Source of the DNA: Paraglomus occultum
Lineage: Eukaryota; Glomeromycota; Glomeromycetes; Paraglomerales; Paraglomeraceae
Assembly (NCBI GenBank): GCA_910592205.1
Contig: CAJVPJ010001242.1
Coordinates: forward strand, 1 to 11,191
Length of the DNA stretch: 11,191 nt
Direction: 5' to 3'
Shown here: one piece after another, positions 1 through 8,635 of the stretch
Layout of the letters: every line of letters begins with the position of its first letter
How positions within the stretch are numbered: the first letter of the stretch is position 1
The notes under the pieces: generated by a model
Told to the model about the DNA's origin: nothing
The model's database searches: none
The model's input: the letters and a program-made list of their open reading frames with translations, nothing else
Program-made: the position numbers and the translations under genes

Positions 1-3000
1 CAGCTCTTCTTCGGTTAACGATTCGGGACTATCAGAAAAGTATTGTAAAAGCGTTTTCTCAAATTTATTTAATGCATTCTTTCCGACAGCTTCTTTCAAT
101 GGCCGTCTCTGTTGAATAACCAATTAAAATCCAGTTAATCGTTATCCTAAAAATCAGAGGAGCATATTATAACCATACTCACGGTTTTTAGGTTTCCGGT
201 AAGTAGAGTAAGTTGCTTAATTCTTGCTTGGCCAACGCGCTCGTCGATGTGGAACTTTGTTAACACTTGGGAAAGTATTTTTCTGACTTCCTCTACGAAA
301 CAACGCAGGTATTAAGTAAATATAACATTATATTAAACGCACGACAACAACCTTATGCTTACTGCTTGTTTCGGTGTATACAAGTTTCAATACACCAATT
401 GCAACGTCGGCCTGAATTCCAGAGTCGATGGCTTCACTATCACGCCCAGTTATACTAAGAATAAATGAATAAGTGTGAGAGCACTTGCATAAGTACTATC
501 ACTGATGAAGATAATACATACACAAGTTTGTTCGGATCAGTCCATTCTACCATCTGTTGAGCAATCTGAAGGGGTGGCACCATTTCATAATGCTTGCTGA
601 GCAGTTTATGCGTCCTAATTAGCTCCGCAAGACATGAAGGAAATATCTAAATACGAAATTTGTTTGTTACATCCCATATTATCATAATAATATGAAATTA
701 TTACCAGACATTGGCGTATTACCTCACACATTATTTTCTGGTTCTTCGAAGATGAGTGACAATATACTGGCAAAAAATAGCTCAAGCACTGTCGTAGCCT
801 GTTATTACTTGCTGTGTTTGGATCGAAATATAGATATACAAGCTTACGGAGGGTCTGCCAATAAGACAGACATTAAAATCTACATGTCACGAACCAGAAA
901 CATTATCACAAGCCACTACAATACTAACCTCTTTGTCTTCCCATGATCTAGTCAAAAGTAATTTTGACATCCCTTCTACTGCTACTGCTTGCATTTCTGG
1001 AAGATCATGGTCCAAAGACACTTTCCATAGTTTACAAAACTCATCTGCCTTTGTCAATCACAATTTGATTCGTGAATCAACAAGCATATTACAGCATCCG
1101 TGACACTATCGAATCTTCAATAATAGACTTACCTTTCCACTTCTCTCAACAATGTTAGCATAGCCAAATACACGGATTATATCAAATAAGATCTAAGACA
1201 AAATAAGGTCAAGTTCTTTTAAATTATACAAAGTGTGAAGGCATATCATTGGCTTACCATGAGGCACTTGATTTTCAACTCATCAGGCCCATTCTGAGAG
1301 CAGTATAAAAACAGGTCGAGATTCTCGATAGCGACAAGCTGGATAATACAACCATGAAAAAGTCAATAGAATGTTTTATGAAGAATAATACCCATCTCGT
1401 TACTTGCCAGATTCTGAAGACAAGTGAGACCAAGACAGTGCATCCCCATTTCACGCAATACTGGCTCGGAACATTGGATGCTAGGCACGACAAGATTTCT
1501 CAATAAAGCAAACACCGGCGATGTGTCGTCTATTTGCTATAGTCCAGGAACAATAAAACGTGTTAGCAGTAGTATTTCGTACGCGCACACGTTCAAAATC
1601 CTAACTAACCTGTTCGTTTATTTCAAGCATACATTTCATAATTGCTAACGATTTCAGATCTGCCTCCATTGACTTAATTTCCTCGTCTGCGTCATCCTCA
1701 TCCTCGTTGATATTTTCCATCGTGTGGATACTTGAACGCGATAACCTTGACCTTACAGATGCTACATCATCGTCTAAAGTCATTCTCGACCTTCTATCAT
1801 CAGCAAAGTTGTCTCCTGTTTCATTGTCATATCCTTCTCTTATATCTGAAATTATTTCAATCATAATACTTTTATATGGAAGAGATTAATAAAAATATAT
1901 TCAAACCGAATACGTTTACGTAGATAAACGGATAAACATACCGATTGAAGTCTCGCTCGTCAATAGCCATCTTTCTCATAGTTTCCACAATGTAATCGAT
2001 AAAACTATCGGTAATGTCACACATCAACATTTCACCTGCGATACAAACCAAAGACAATTGTTACTATTGATCAACACCATCGCTAAATCACAAGTCGATG
2101 TTATAACCTACGCAATAGATTATTCATTTGGCGACGTCCACCCTCGTCGCCATAATCTAGCATCGTCGCAATTATTAGTAACTGTTCAAGCATAAACTCG
2201 TACTTCACAGTTGTATCTTCGTCATCAAGTGACTGGCTCAGCAGATTATTATAGTTTTGTATACATAAAGCAAGACGCGTAACTTCGGGCATTTTTTCAC
2301 CAAGTTGGTTTTCATCCTTTACAATTGTAAGATTTATTACTCATAGTTATTGGATGAGTCCTAATCAAATAACTGATTGAAAAAATCACGTACCTCCTTC
2401 AAATGTTCACAAAACACACGCGCAAGGAATGCTCTTTCAACTGTCAAATTGTCCCAGAACTCATCTGCGAATATAAGAAGCAGTAGGTTTAGTGATATTC
2501 GACGATAAAATCAAACCTTTACGCTACATACCATCAAACACTATTTTCTCCGCAAGATCCCGCCTATTCCTCAAAAGTTCCGTGACTACATCCTTGGCAA
2601 TAACACTATTGATCACGTCTAAACGTCCAATAAGCTAAGATAAAATAAACCATCAGTGCAAATAAGTAGAGGTGAAAAAAAGACATATATTTGATCAATA
2701 TACCTCAAATATGTTGTCATTTGTTTGCGTGATCCATTTTGAAGTCAAAAGGTTAGAGCACGCATTCTTCACGTTTTTATCCCTATAGCGGAAAGAGTGC
2801 GTATCAATCATGCAAATGCCAATTGCGTGTATCGCTATTACAATCTGTATTCGTACGTCTTCCATTACAGCTATTGACGCCTAATCACCAAGCGCATACC
2901 CATTCCCCCATATTCAGACGGAAATTCACCTGTCACTCAGTCCCCACCGTAATACTTGTTCTCGCTCGTCAATAGATAAGAAACGAAAATCCTCAAGTTC

Positions 3001-4403
3001 GTCTAGAGATTTACTGAACACATATTTCCGAATGGTGGCGTCCGTGTCATGTGCACGTTCAAGAACCTTCGGCATCGTGTTTTCGTTATAATCTATGTGT
3101 GTCAATACCGCACGACGAACTTCCCTGAAAGAAAGTGAACGGTAAGAGTGCAAAGCAGCAATCACGCAACGGGATAGTAGCAGTTATACATTATACAGTA
3201 TTACATACGCGTTTGGGTCATATTGCAGTACATCGAGTAATTTGTCAGTTATTTCACGATTGTCACCATTTCCGACATCACATCCTGCCTGAATATATGC
3301 ATCAATATTCTATTAGTTTGTAGTATGATTACTATCTTGCACGTATAGAATTCATTGCGTCATGCTGACAGACTAATTAATTTTACAAATTAACAAACTG
3401 CACTCACCTGAAACTTGGATAGGGCTACAACGGCCTGGACTCTGACGCCAGTATCCTTGTCGTGTATACGATCTGTCAACTTCTTTCGCATCTTATTATA
3501 CAATGAATCGCTAATAAATAAGAAACACAATTAGTTCAAATCCCGCTGCCTTTCCTAAAACGATACGGATTTCATAATACAAACTCGATCGAATCAAGGG
3601 CGTAAGCACAATGACCAAGTAATTGGCAAATGCGCAACCGTACTAGTTTCTCTTTTGATTCAATTCCCTTTAGTAAATATTTGGCTAGCTCTTGCACTAA
3701 ACGGGATGATAAAGTCCCGTCATCGTCACTGCCAACAGAGTCGTTATCCTTTGCATCTGTATTTTACAATTATTCCAACGAGTAAATGCCAGGATAATCT
3801 ATCTCGAAACCATCAGCCATTCATCACCAGAGATGCTATCTAGTTACCTTTCTCAGACGTATACTGAATGAAAGCTCCAAGAAATTTAACTGTTCTATCA
3901 ACACAGGATTCCTTCTTCTTGACACTCAAGATTTTCTGAATCATGTCCAGGATTGTCTTGTTAAAAGCCCGTTCACCAATCGATGGATTTATAGAACATC
4001 GTTCCTGTATCTTTCGCAAAGCAAGAGCGTTCTTTCTATGTAATACAGTTGACTTTTGAATGTCATCAAATATATCGGCGACAGACTTTCTCAACAACTC
4101 TAGCGGATTTGCATGCGATCGTGAAGGGGTGCTTGAGTTCTGTTGGATAGATTGACGTGATGGAGTGGACAAAGTCGGGACCACTTTTCGAGTTCGCTGA
4201 TTCGTGTCGCGGGTACGTCGAGGTGGAACGGAAGCAGAAGAGGAAGAAGAAACGTCCGAGATTCGTCTTGCAGTGAGCGAAGGACGTGACGAAGAGGAGG
4301 AAATATCCGAGACACGGCGTGTTTGTTTCGCAGTATGCGAGGTACGTGACGAAGAGGATGCGTCGGAGCTTCGACGTATCGGCTGCGCGCGAACTTCAGG
4401 CAT
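1..4403 (-). CDS. YCG1: Condensin complex subunit CAP-G (Ycg1/Cnd3 family), 3' end beyond window
   Basis: HEAT-repeat subunit of condensin. In the family it binds the kleisin subunit and DNA and helps compact chromosomes in mitosis. About 958 residues are encoded here on 20 exons. Residues 1-99 form a Ser/Arg-rich tail. At 105-185 lie family-typical stretches (VADIFDDIQKSTVLHRKNAL, ALRKIQERC, GERAFNKTILDMI, VKFLGAFIQY). HEAT repeats follow: KGIESKEKLVRLRICQLL near 205, DKDTGVRVQAVVALSKFQ near 260-277, AEVRRAVL near 303, RDATIRK-like text near 325 (read DTDATIRKYVFSKSLDELED), LRWGLSDR near 360. MPEVTRLALCIQNYNNLL (near 462) and DERDFNR/IIEIISDIRE (near 545-560) precede an acidic linker at about 565-625. 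The Cnd3 C-terminal domain starts near 640. The start was chosen at 4403: A at -3, downstream of ACGCGT, and homology begins soon after. Fungal homologues are about 1,000 residues, so little is missing. The symbol follows yeast usage. A decayed partial copy lies at 7458-8243. Confidence 0.93.
1339..1407 (-). other. GC-AG intron (intron 12 of condensin gene)
   Basis: The minus-strand intron starts GCAAGT and ends TATCCAG, 69 bases long. Using the only nearby GT donor (GTAACG, four bases on) would give phase 1, and no compatible acceptor follows. The GC donor gives phase 0 on both sides and a junction LGLTCLQNL/LVAIENLDLF. That junction has the same spacing as the family pattern LGLCCLL...ENLPLF. 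Confidence 0.7.
3252..4106 (-). repeat. Parent copy of the segmental duplication
   Basis: Source segment inside the condensin gene (part of exon 1 to part of exon 4) whose diverged copy lies at 7458-8243. The two form a direct repeat with an offset of about 4.2 kb. The intron 3 and exon 3 region is the best conserved, e.g. gctgacagactaattaattt occurs in both. Confidence 0.92.
4119..4376 (-). repeat. Triplicated RRxSDxSSSS motif and two TPSR sites in condensin N-terminal tail
   Basis: Residues 10-19, 29-38 and 46-55 of the CAP-G product read RRSSDASSSS, RRVSDISSSS and RRISDVSSSS, a coding repeat of about 17-19 residues that is visible in the DNA as repeated gacgaagaggagg/gaagaagaaacg-like blocks. 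RRxS fits the consensus of basophilic kinases such as Aurora or PKA. Residues 80-83 and 92-95 read TPSR, which fits the full CDK consensus S/T-P-x-K/R. The tail precedes the first HEAT segment and looks disordered. Phosphorylation is inferred, not shown. Confidence 0.75.
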
Positions 4404-5269
4404 TTCTTATCGAACGGTTTCGGTAGAGTGAATTGTGAATGTGCAACATATTTAATACGACTAAAACGCGCAACGCGTTCCTCAATGCAGTTAATTGGTT
4501 GGTTGCGATGATCATTACATCTTAATTATTGTGGCAGATTAAATCTAACCTGTCACGATCATCTGTCTTTTCAAATAAATGCCTATTCGTGAACCACACT
4601 GAAATGTTTGCAAGATTCAAAGATATTATTGGAAAGTTAGTTAAAATGTCTGTGAATGAATAAATGCACCATTGCAAAAAAGAAAATCTTATAGAATTAT
4701 TCAATTATTGGCACACACGAGAGCATACACAAGGTTAATGTTATAAGATTTTAAAGCGAACACTTTTAAAATAAAATGAAGAAGTATGCCAATGATGAAA
4801 AAAAAGCGTATGCACCGAAAATGAGCAAAACCAAAATTCCAGTATCAAGTATTCGTACTTACTGTTATGTTCGGTTCCGAACTTTATTCTCTCAACATAA
4901 GCTTCATGTCAATTAAAGCGTATATAAAAATTTAAACGGCTCTTTATACTCTTATTGCTAAAGTATAAATTTGCAATCAATGTTGTGCTAAACTGTCTAA
5001 TACTAATTAAATATACCGATAACCGAACTGTTCTTTCGTGTCTGATCTGATACGCTAGATTTTCATAGCTAGCCTGTCGGCAATAGACACAACGACTGGA
5101 TATTGACAATAGTCCTTAGTCGAAGAGTGTATTAATTAAATCGGATAAATTCGACGTCTAATTAAAAAATTCCTTATATTTACTCCCTATGAAGGAGTCT
5201 AATCAAGAACGTAGACGATAAATTTAATTGTTTTATTTAATATGATAACTAAATTTTTAACGATTTCAA
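4404..5269. other. Gene-poor intergenic region
   Basis: This separates the divergently transcribed condensin and small secreted protein genes, so it probably holds both promoters. Apart from the ACGCGT site near 4473, it is AT-rich and shows no conserved coding signal. A 45-residue basic plus-strand ORF starting at the ATG near 4776 (MKKYANDEKKAYAPK...) and a minus-strand ORF at 4909-5109 have no supporting features. A weak 5-base inverted repeat (actcc/ggagt) lies near 5180-5200. Confidence 0.5.
4465..4478. promoter_or_regulatory. MCB-like ACGCGT element upstream of condensin
   Basis: ACGCGT at 4473-4478, preceded by AACGCGC at 4466-4472, lies about 70 bases upstream of the condensin start. 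ACGCGT is the MluI cell-cycle box bound by MBF-type (Mbp1/Swi6) factors, which drive G1/S genes in ascomycete yeasts. The motif is short and palindromic, so chance cannot be excluded. Its position before a chromosome-cycle gene supports a role. Confidence 0.4.
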
Positions 5270-5590
5270 ATGAAATATTTGCGGGCAAACTTTTGGACCC
5301 TAATACTAATACTAACTAATCTTTGTGTAATGTTTTCTGTGGAACCGGGCGCTGTCCCTGGGACGCATCACTTTTGTGACAGGGATGTCTGTTACACCAC
5401 CATGACGTTAGCTTCATTCAATGCTATTGAAATTCAAATGCGTATCGACTGCCCGATTGCACCGGCATGCAAGATCGTGTTTGATAATCTACTGATGTTG
5501 ATAAATGAACGATTGGTTAGAATGTACAGAAACATTCTTATTACCAGAGAAAGAGAATGGCTGTATGAAATGATAAACCTACAACAGTGA
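5270..5590 (+). CDS. Predicted small secreted four-cysteine protein (unknown function)
   Basis: Intronless ORF of 106 residues. Residues 1-24 look like a signal peptide: a charged start (MKYLR), a hydrophobic core (TLILILTNLCVMF), then SVEPGA, with cleavage likely around 24-28. The mature part has four cysteines, C36, C41, C61 and C67, in the pattern CxxxxC...CPIAPAC, which is enough for two disulfides. An amphipathic, Arg-rich C-terminal helix follows (NERLVRMYRNILITREREW). I do not recognise a family. Size, secretion signal and cysteines are those of fungal small secreted proteins, some of which are effectors; that role is inference. An AT-rich upstream segment (tttatttaatatgat) may be the core promoter. 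No AATAAA lies close downstream. Confidence 0.65.
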   Translation: MKYLRANFWTLILILTNLCVMFSVEPGAVPGTHHFCDRDVCYTTMTLASFNAIEIQMRIDCPIAPACKIVFDNLLMLINERLVRMYRNILITREREWLYEMINLQQ

Positions 5591-5982
5591 ACGTTTCACC
5601 GTTCAAGTTTACGCGCATTATGATCGCCCCCACATATTTTTTCTATCTCGGTGCATACTAATACTCAACCCCAAGAAATCTTTTGTGGCGTTAATACTTC
5701 TTATTATCATCATCGAAATATGCCCCATAAATTCTGGCCAATGATAGGTTAATGCTGAGTCTTGGAAAACCCCACTTATTGGAGATTGATGGTGGGAGCA
5801 AGCTCACGGGATGTGATCGTTATCTCTTTTGCCTGCAATGGCTGGAAATTTAGATAAATACAATGGAAATACGTTCTTTGGTATTTATCTGTAAGATTTC
5901 TATCCGCATTTCTACTGCTCCTATTCTGTTGTGTGCATCACAAGCAAAAAAAGTTACTCAGTAATAGAAATACACATATCGC
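5591..5982. other. Intergenic region between the secreted-protein and membrane-protein genes
   Basis: It probably holds the 3' end of the upstream gene and the promoter of the downstream one. A CCAAT pentamer (ggccaatgatagg, near 5738-5750) is the only promoter-like motif I noticed. I see no further coding signal. Confidence 0.4.
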
Positions 5983-6686
5983 ATGGATTTTAGCATAGAT
6001 AATATTGGAATACCAAGTTTCACAACTTTTGTAGCAACAATAGTGGTCTCGCAAGGTGAGTAGACAACGTACCCGACTGATACATATGCTCTCGGCAGAT
6101 GACGATATATGTTCTATATACTAAATCAGACCGAACTTTTTGCAGTTTTGACGTCTGTGTACTATGCACATAATGTGTTCGGTAAATTACAAATCGACTT
6201 GACACACGATGACTTTTTGACGCCTGCTGAGCGAGAAGTTGTTGCTTCCGGTTTACCTCTAGTGAGAGCGATGGTATGTAAAGTTTTGTTCGTTTATCGC
6301 TTGATGGCAAGCGTACTTAGTTATTCGTGTTATCCTAGGCGGGTCTCTCATCAGCACCATTGCTGACCGTATTGGTCTATAACATACTGATGATATGTCA
6401 AATCGATGATCTCGCGACAACCGCCACTGTTGCTATGGTCTTGTGGCTCGGTAAGCATATTTGAACTTTCGAGCTTCGAGCTGGCATTATAGGACGCTCC
6501 TTTATCCCGCTGTTCTGCCTTTATACTGACATTTTCAACTATTTAGCCACAAGTTCAATAATGTTTGGTCGATATGTAACATATTCGATGCCCATAAAAC
6601 TGTATATAATTGACGCTGCTCACGATGGATTGCAATTGTTGGGGTTGGCGGTCGTCGTTCATTATCTGATTCTGTTCATCAAGTGA
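5983..6686 (+). CDS. Four-helix small membrane protein, possibly DUF1761-like (unknown function)
   Basis: Four exons (5983-6055, 6146-6273, 6339-6450, 6547-6686) join in frame to 150 residues. Introns are GTGAGT...TTTTTGCAG (with TACTAAA as a likely branch site), GTATGT...CCTAG and GTAAGC...ATTTAG. Hydrophobic segments lie near residues 12-32, 61-87, 92-111 and 133-149, so the protein is probably a polytopic membrane protein. A polar loop at 37-59 (GKLQIDLTHDDFLTPAEREV) separates helices 1 and 2. Size, the FGK after helix 1 and the pattern KLYIIDAAHDGLQLLGLAVV before the last helix resemble the DUF1761 family, but I hold this weakly. The membrane is unknown. A possible poly(A) signal AATAAA lies at 6811-6816. 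Confidence 0.7.
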
Positions 6687-6810
6687 ATTAGACGAATATG
6701 GCCTCTAGCATCCCTGTTAATGTGCCTTATATATTATAGACATATGCTGTAGATACTATTCAATTATATTGTATTTATAGAAATCGGATTAGACATGGTT
6801 TTAGGTTAAG

Positions 6811-6816
6811 AATAAA
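6811..6816 (+). promoter_or_regulatory. Possible polyadenylation signal AATAAA
   Basis: AATAAA lies 125 bases after the stop of the four-exon membrane-protein gene. In AT-rich DNA this hexamer is common, so support is positional only. Confidence 0.3.
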
Positions 6817-6979
6817 ATTGATACTTATTAACTATTTCCTAGTAGAAACGATAAGAAATAATATAACTAATCGGAAACTAACCTTTGGAGCACTGTTATT
6901 GTTTGATTTAAAGATTTGAGCAATTCGTGTGATTTTCAAATAAACAAATACTCTAGAAAATAAAAATATAACGTGACAG

Positions 6980-7207
6980 ATGACATGTCGAATAAACGCT
7001 TACATAATACTTCGCCTCACACTCGCCCTAACATCGGTGCTTGGAAGCGTTATCGATGCTGAGAAGGAACAATTATTACTAGTCTGCTTATATTGCTTAA
7101 ATAAACATGAAAATAATGCCTACGGAAATAACTACCTCCCCAGCTCCACCATCGCGGTCAGAATAACCCGGAGGAAAATTTTCTTTTTCGTCCACATGAG
7201 ACTGTAG
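6980..7207 (+). CDS. Weak candidate: 75-residue ORF with signal-peptide-like start
   Basis: The product begins MTCRINAYIILRLTLALTSV and continues LGSVIDA then EKEQ. That is a basic n-region, a hydrophobic core and a small-residue A-x-A-like cleavage context (VIDA) near residue 27. The rest is unrecognised, with two cysteines (CLYC) and a basic tail (RITRRK) ending in a hydrophobic patch. There is no intron evidence, no clear promoter and no homology that I know. It may be a chance ORF or the first exon of a longer gene. Confidence 0.25.
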   Translation: MTCRINAYIILRLTLALTSVLGSVIDAEKEQLLLVCLYCLNKHENNAYGNNYLPSSTIAVRITRRKIFFFVHMRL

Positions 7208-7385
7208 AACGAAGATTTATTGTCATATCAAAATCGTACTCTTATTTATTTTCGTCAGTGCAAATGTTAATGAGTTTCGTAACTATTCTCCAAATAGTGG
7301 ATCAGTTCTATTGCTGATTGTCGGCTACAAAAAAGTTTGCTTTGTTCGTTCAGCGCGTCGTTTGCAGATATACATTATTGTTTTT

Positions 7386-7405
7386 GTTGGCATTTCTTTG
7401 CCAAC
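7386..7405. repeat. Perfect short inverted repeat
   Basis: GTTGGCA, a six-base loop tttctt, then TGCCAAC. It lies about 52 bases left of the edge of the condensin duplicate. It could be chance or related to the breakpoint. Confidence 0.4.
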
Positions 7406-7457
7406 GGTCCATAAATATTAATGAAATACATACGCTTTTGGATTATACTGAAGGAAT

Positions 7458-8243
7458 TTTCACGACTGTCACATTTCCGACATCACATCCTGCCTAAATA
7501 CATGCATCAATATTCTATTATGATTACTATCTTGCATGTATAGAATTCATTTGCGTCATGCTGACAGACTAATTAATTTTACAAATTAACAAACTGCACT
7601 CACCTGAAACTTGGATAGTGCTACAACGGCCTGGACTCTGACGCCAGTATCCTTGTCGTCTATACGATCTGTCAACTTCTTTCGCATCTTATTATACAAT
7701 GAATCGCTAATAAATAATAAACGCAATTAGTTCAAATCCCGCTGCCTTTCCTAAAACGATACGGATTTCATAATACAAACTTGATCGAATCAAGGGCATA
7801 AGCACAATGACCAAGTAATTGGCAAATGCGCAATCGTACTAGTTTCTCTTTTGATTCAATTCCTTTAGTAAATATTTGGCTAGCTCTTGCACTAAACGGG
7901 ATGATAAAGTCCCGTCATCGTCACTGCCAACAGATTATAAAAATGGACCAACAAGTAAACACCAGGATAATAAATCTCAACCATCAGCAATTCATCACTT
8001 GGGTTCTATGTAGTTACCTTTCTCAGACGCATACTGAATGAAAGCTCCAAGAAATTTAACTGTTCTATCAACACAGAGTTCCTACTCAAGATTGTTTGAA
8101 TCATGTCCAGGATTGTCTTGTTCACCAATCGATGGATTATAGAATATCGTTCCTGTATCTTTCGCAAAGCAAGAACGTTCTTTCTGTACAATACAGTTGA
8201 CAATTGAATGTCGTCAAATATATCAGCGACAGAATTTTAGCGG
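7458..8243 (-). pseudogene. Truncated, decayed direct duplicate of condensin CAP-G exons 1-4
   Basis: This copies 3252-4106 in the same orientation, introns included, so it arose at DNA level and not from mRNA. Exon remnants: exon 1 8243-8018 (donor kept), exon 2 7933-7781 (5' part and acceptor replaced by attataaaaatgg), exon 3 7706-7604 (full length, 2 changes in 103 bases, one giving His to Asp in the DKDTGVRVQ context), exon 4 7493-7458 (cut short, one-base deletion). Exon 1 carries an 11-base deletion removing the GERAF region, a second short deletion in the VKKKES region and a one-base loss in the INPSIG region, so the frame is broken. The start codon, Ser-rich tail, promoter and all later exons are absent. 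It is non-functional as a condensin subunit. Confidence 0.92.
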
Positions 8244-8373
8244 CACCTTAATTACAGTTGCGCCTTTATATGGTCACTCTCGCTACAGTCACATGTTGCA
8301 ATTTAACCTCTATATAGTCACTATCACACCATCAATATTAATATACAGCGTGTTACGTAACATTTGTCTAGCT

Positions 8374-8635
8374 ATGAAGCTATACTCAGAAATTTCGCGT
8401 CTCGCTCTAATAGAAGAGGATGCAGTTGCTGTCCTGGAAGCATGCAAAAATGATGCTGACCGAGTTCGTTATGTCAAGCGTATCTTGGAGTCGCAAGCAG
8501 GTAATGACTCTGTGACTCGAGCGTTGGGCACATAGAGTAGTGTGTATATAGAGTAGGGTAGAATAACATACATCGCATTTACTCATGGCAGCCTGTCTCT
8601 TTCTTGTAATCATAATCTTTTTATGGACATACTAA
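8374..8635 (+). CDS. Candidate small tail-anchored membrane protein, two exons
   Basis: Exon 8374-8500 encodes an alpha-helical, charged segment (EISRLALIEEDAVAVLEACK, NDADRVRYVKRILESQA). Splicing at a GTAATG donor (8501) to a CATGGCAG acceptor (8591) adds exon 8592-8635, which encodes CLFLVIIIFLWTY and a stop. The product is a 56-residue cytosolic helix with a C-terminal hydrophobic anchor. Without splicing the ORF ends at 8535 after 53 residues. The frame is also open upstream to an ATG at 8293, which would add a hydrophobic N-terminal stretch (83 residues). I recognise no family. The regular helix and the in-phase splice to a perfect anchor argue against chance, but it abuts the pseudogene and may be a fragment. 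Confidence 0.35.

Larger units (their letters stand above)
1..4403 (-). other. Exon map of the condensin CAP-G gene
   Basis: Exons read from splice signals, phase and family similarity: 4403-3848, 3756-3585, 3510-3408, 3288-3209, 3124-2930, 2782-2704, 2634-2532, 2464-2394, 2316-2112, 2035-1942, 1868-1610, 1536-1408, 1338-1258, 1192-1133, 1048-929, 854-723, 646-522, 454-363, 292-183, and 108 to the edge. All junctions keep one reading frame. Donors are mostly GTAAGY, GTATGT, GTGAGT or GTTAGT. Exceptions: intron 2 uses GTTTGT (chosen because GTATTA three bases on breaks phase), intron 9 uses GTAGGT (the nearby GTTATA donor would create an immediate stop), and intron 12 uses GC. Intron 5 (2929-2783) is the longest at 147 bases and could hide a further tiny exon. 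I saw none needed. Confidence 0.85.
6687..7457. other. Region with one weak ORF and a hairpin
   Basis: It contains the 3' flank of the membrane-protein gene, a candidate secreted-peptide ORF (6980-7207) and a perfect 7-base inverted repeat (7386-7405) just before the duplicated condensin segment begins. I see nothing else. Confidence 0.4.

Noticed and set aside
267-1889. Several plus-strand ORFs of 60-84 residues (267-458, 692-946, 1424-1648, 1707-1889).
   Set aside because: They lie antisense across condensin exons and introns and show no independent features.
2783-2929. A possible extra exon in condensin intron 5 (a short ORF beginning MEDVRIQIVIAIHAIGI).
   Set aside because: The flanking exons join in phase with family-like sequence (GLSDR/DKNVKNACSNLL) and need no insertion. 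A weak HEAT-like look is not enough.
3533-3546. Internal-promoter B-box-like GTTCAAATCCCGC, suggesting a tRNA gene (a second copy lies in the duplicate near 7732).
   Set aside because: No A box, acceptor stem or anticodon arm can be folded around it. It lies inside condensin intron 2.
4204-4431. Acidic Glu-rich plus-strand ORF.
   Set aside because: It is the antisense reading of the Arg/Ser-rich condensin tail repeat.
4909-5109. Minus-strand 66-residue ORF starting MSISSRCVYCRQ.
   Set aside because: No signal peptide, domain, splice context or conserved pattern. Probably a chance ORF in AT-rich DNA.
6020-6310. Minus-strand 96-residue ORF.
   Set aside because: It overlaps the spliced four-helix membrane gene on the other strand and crosses its introns.
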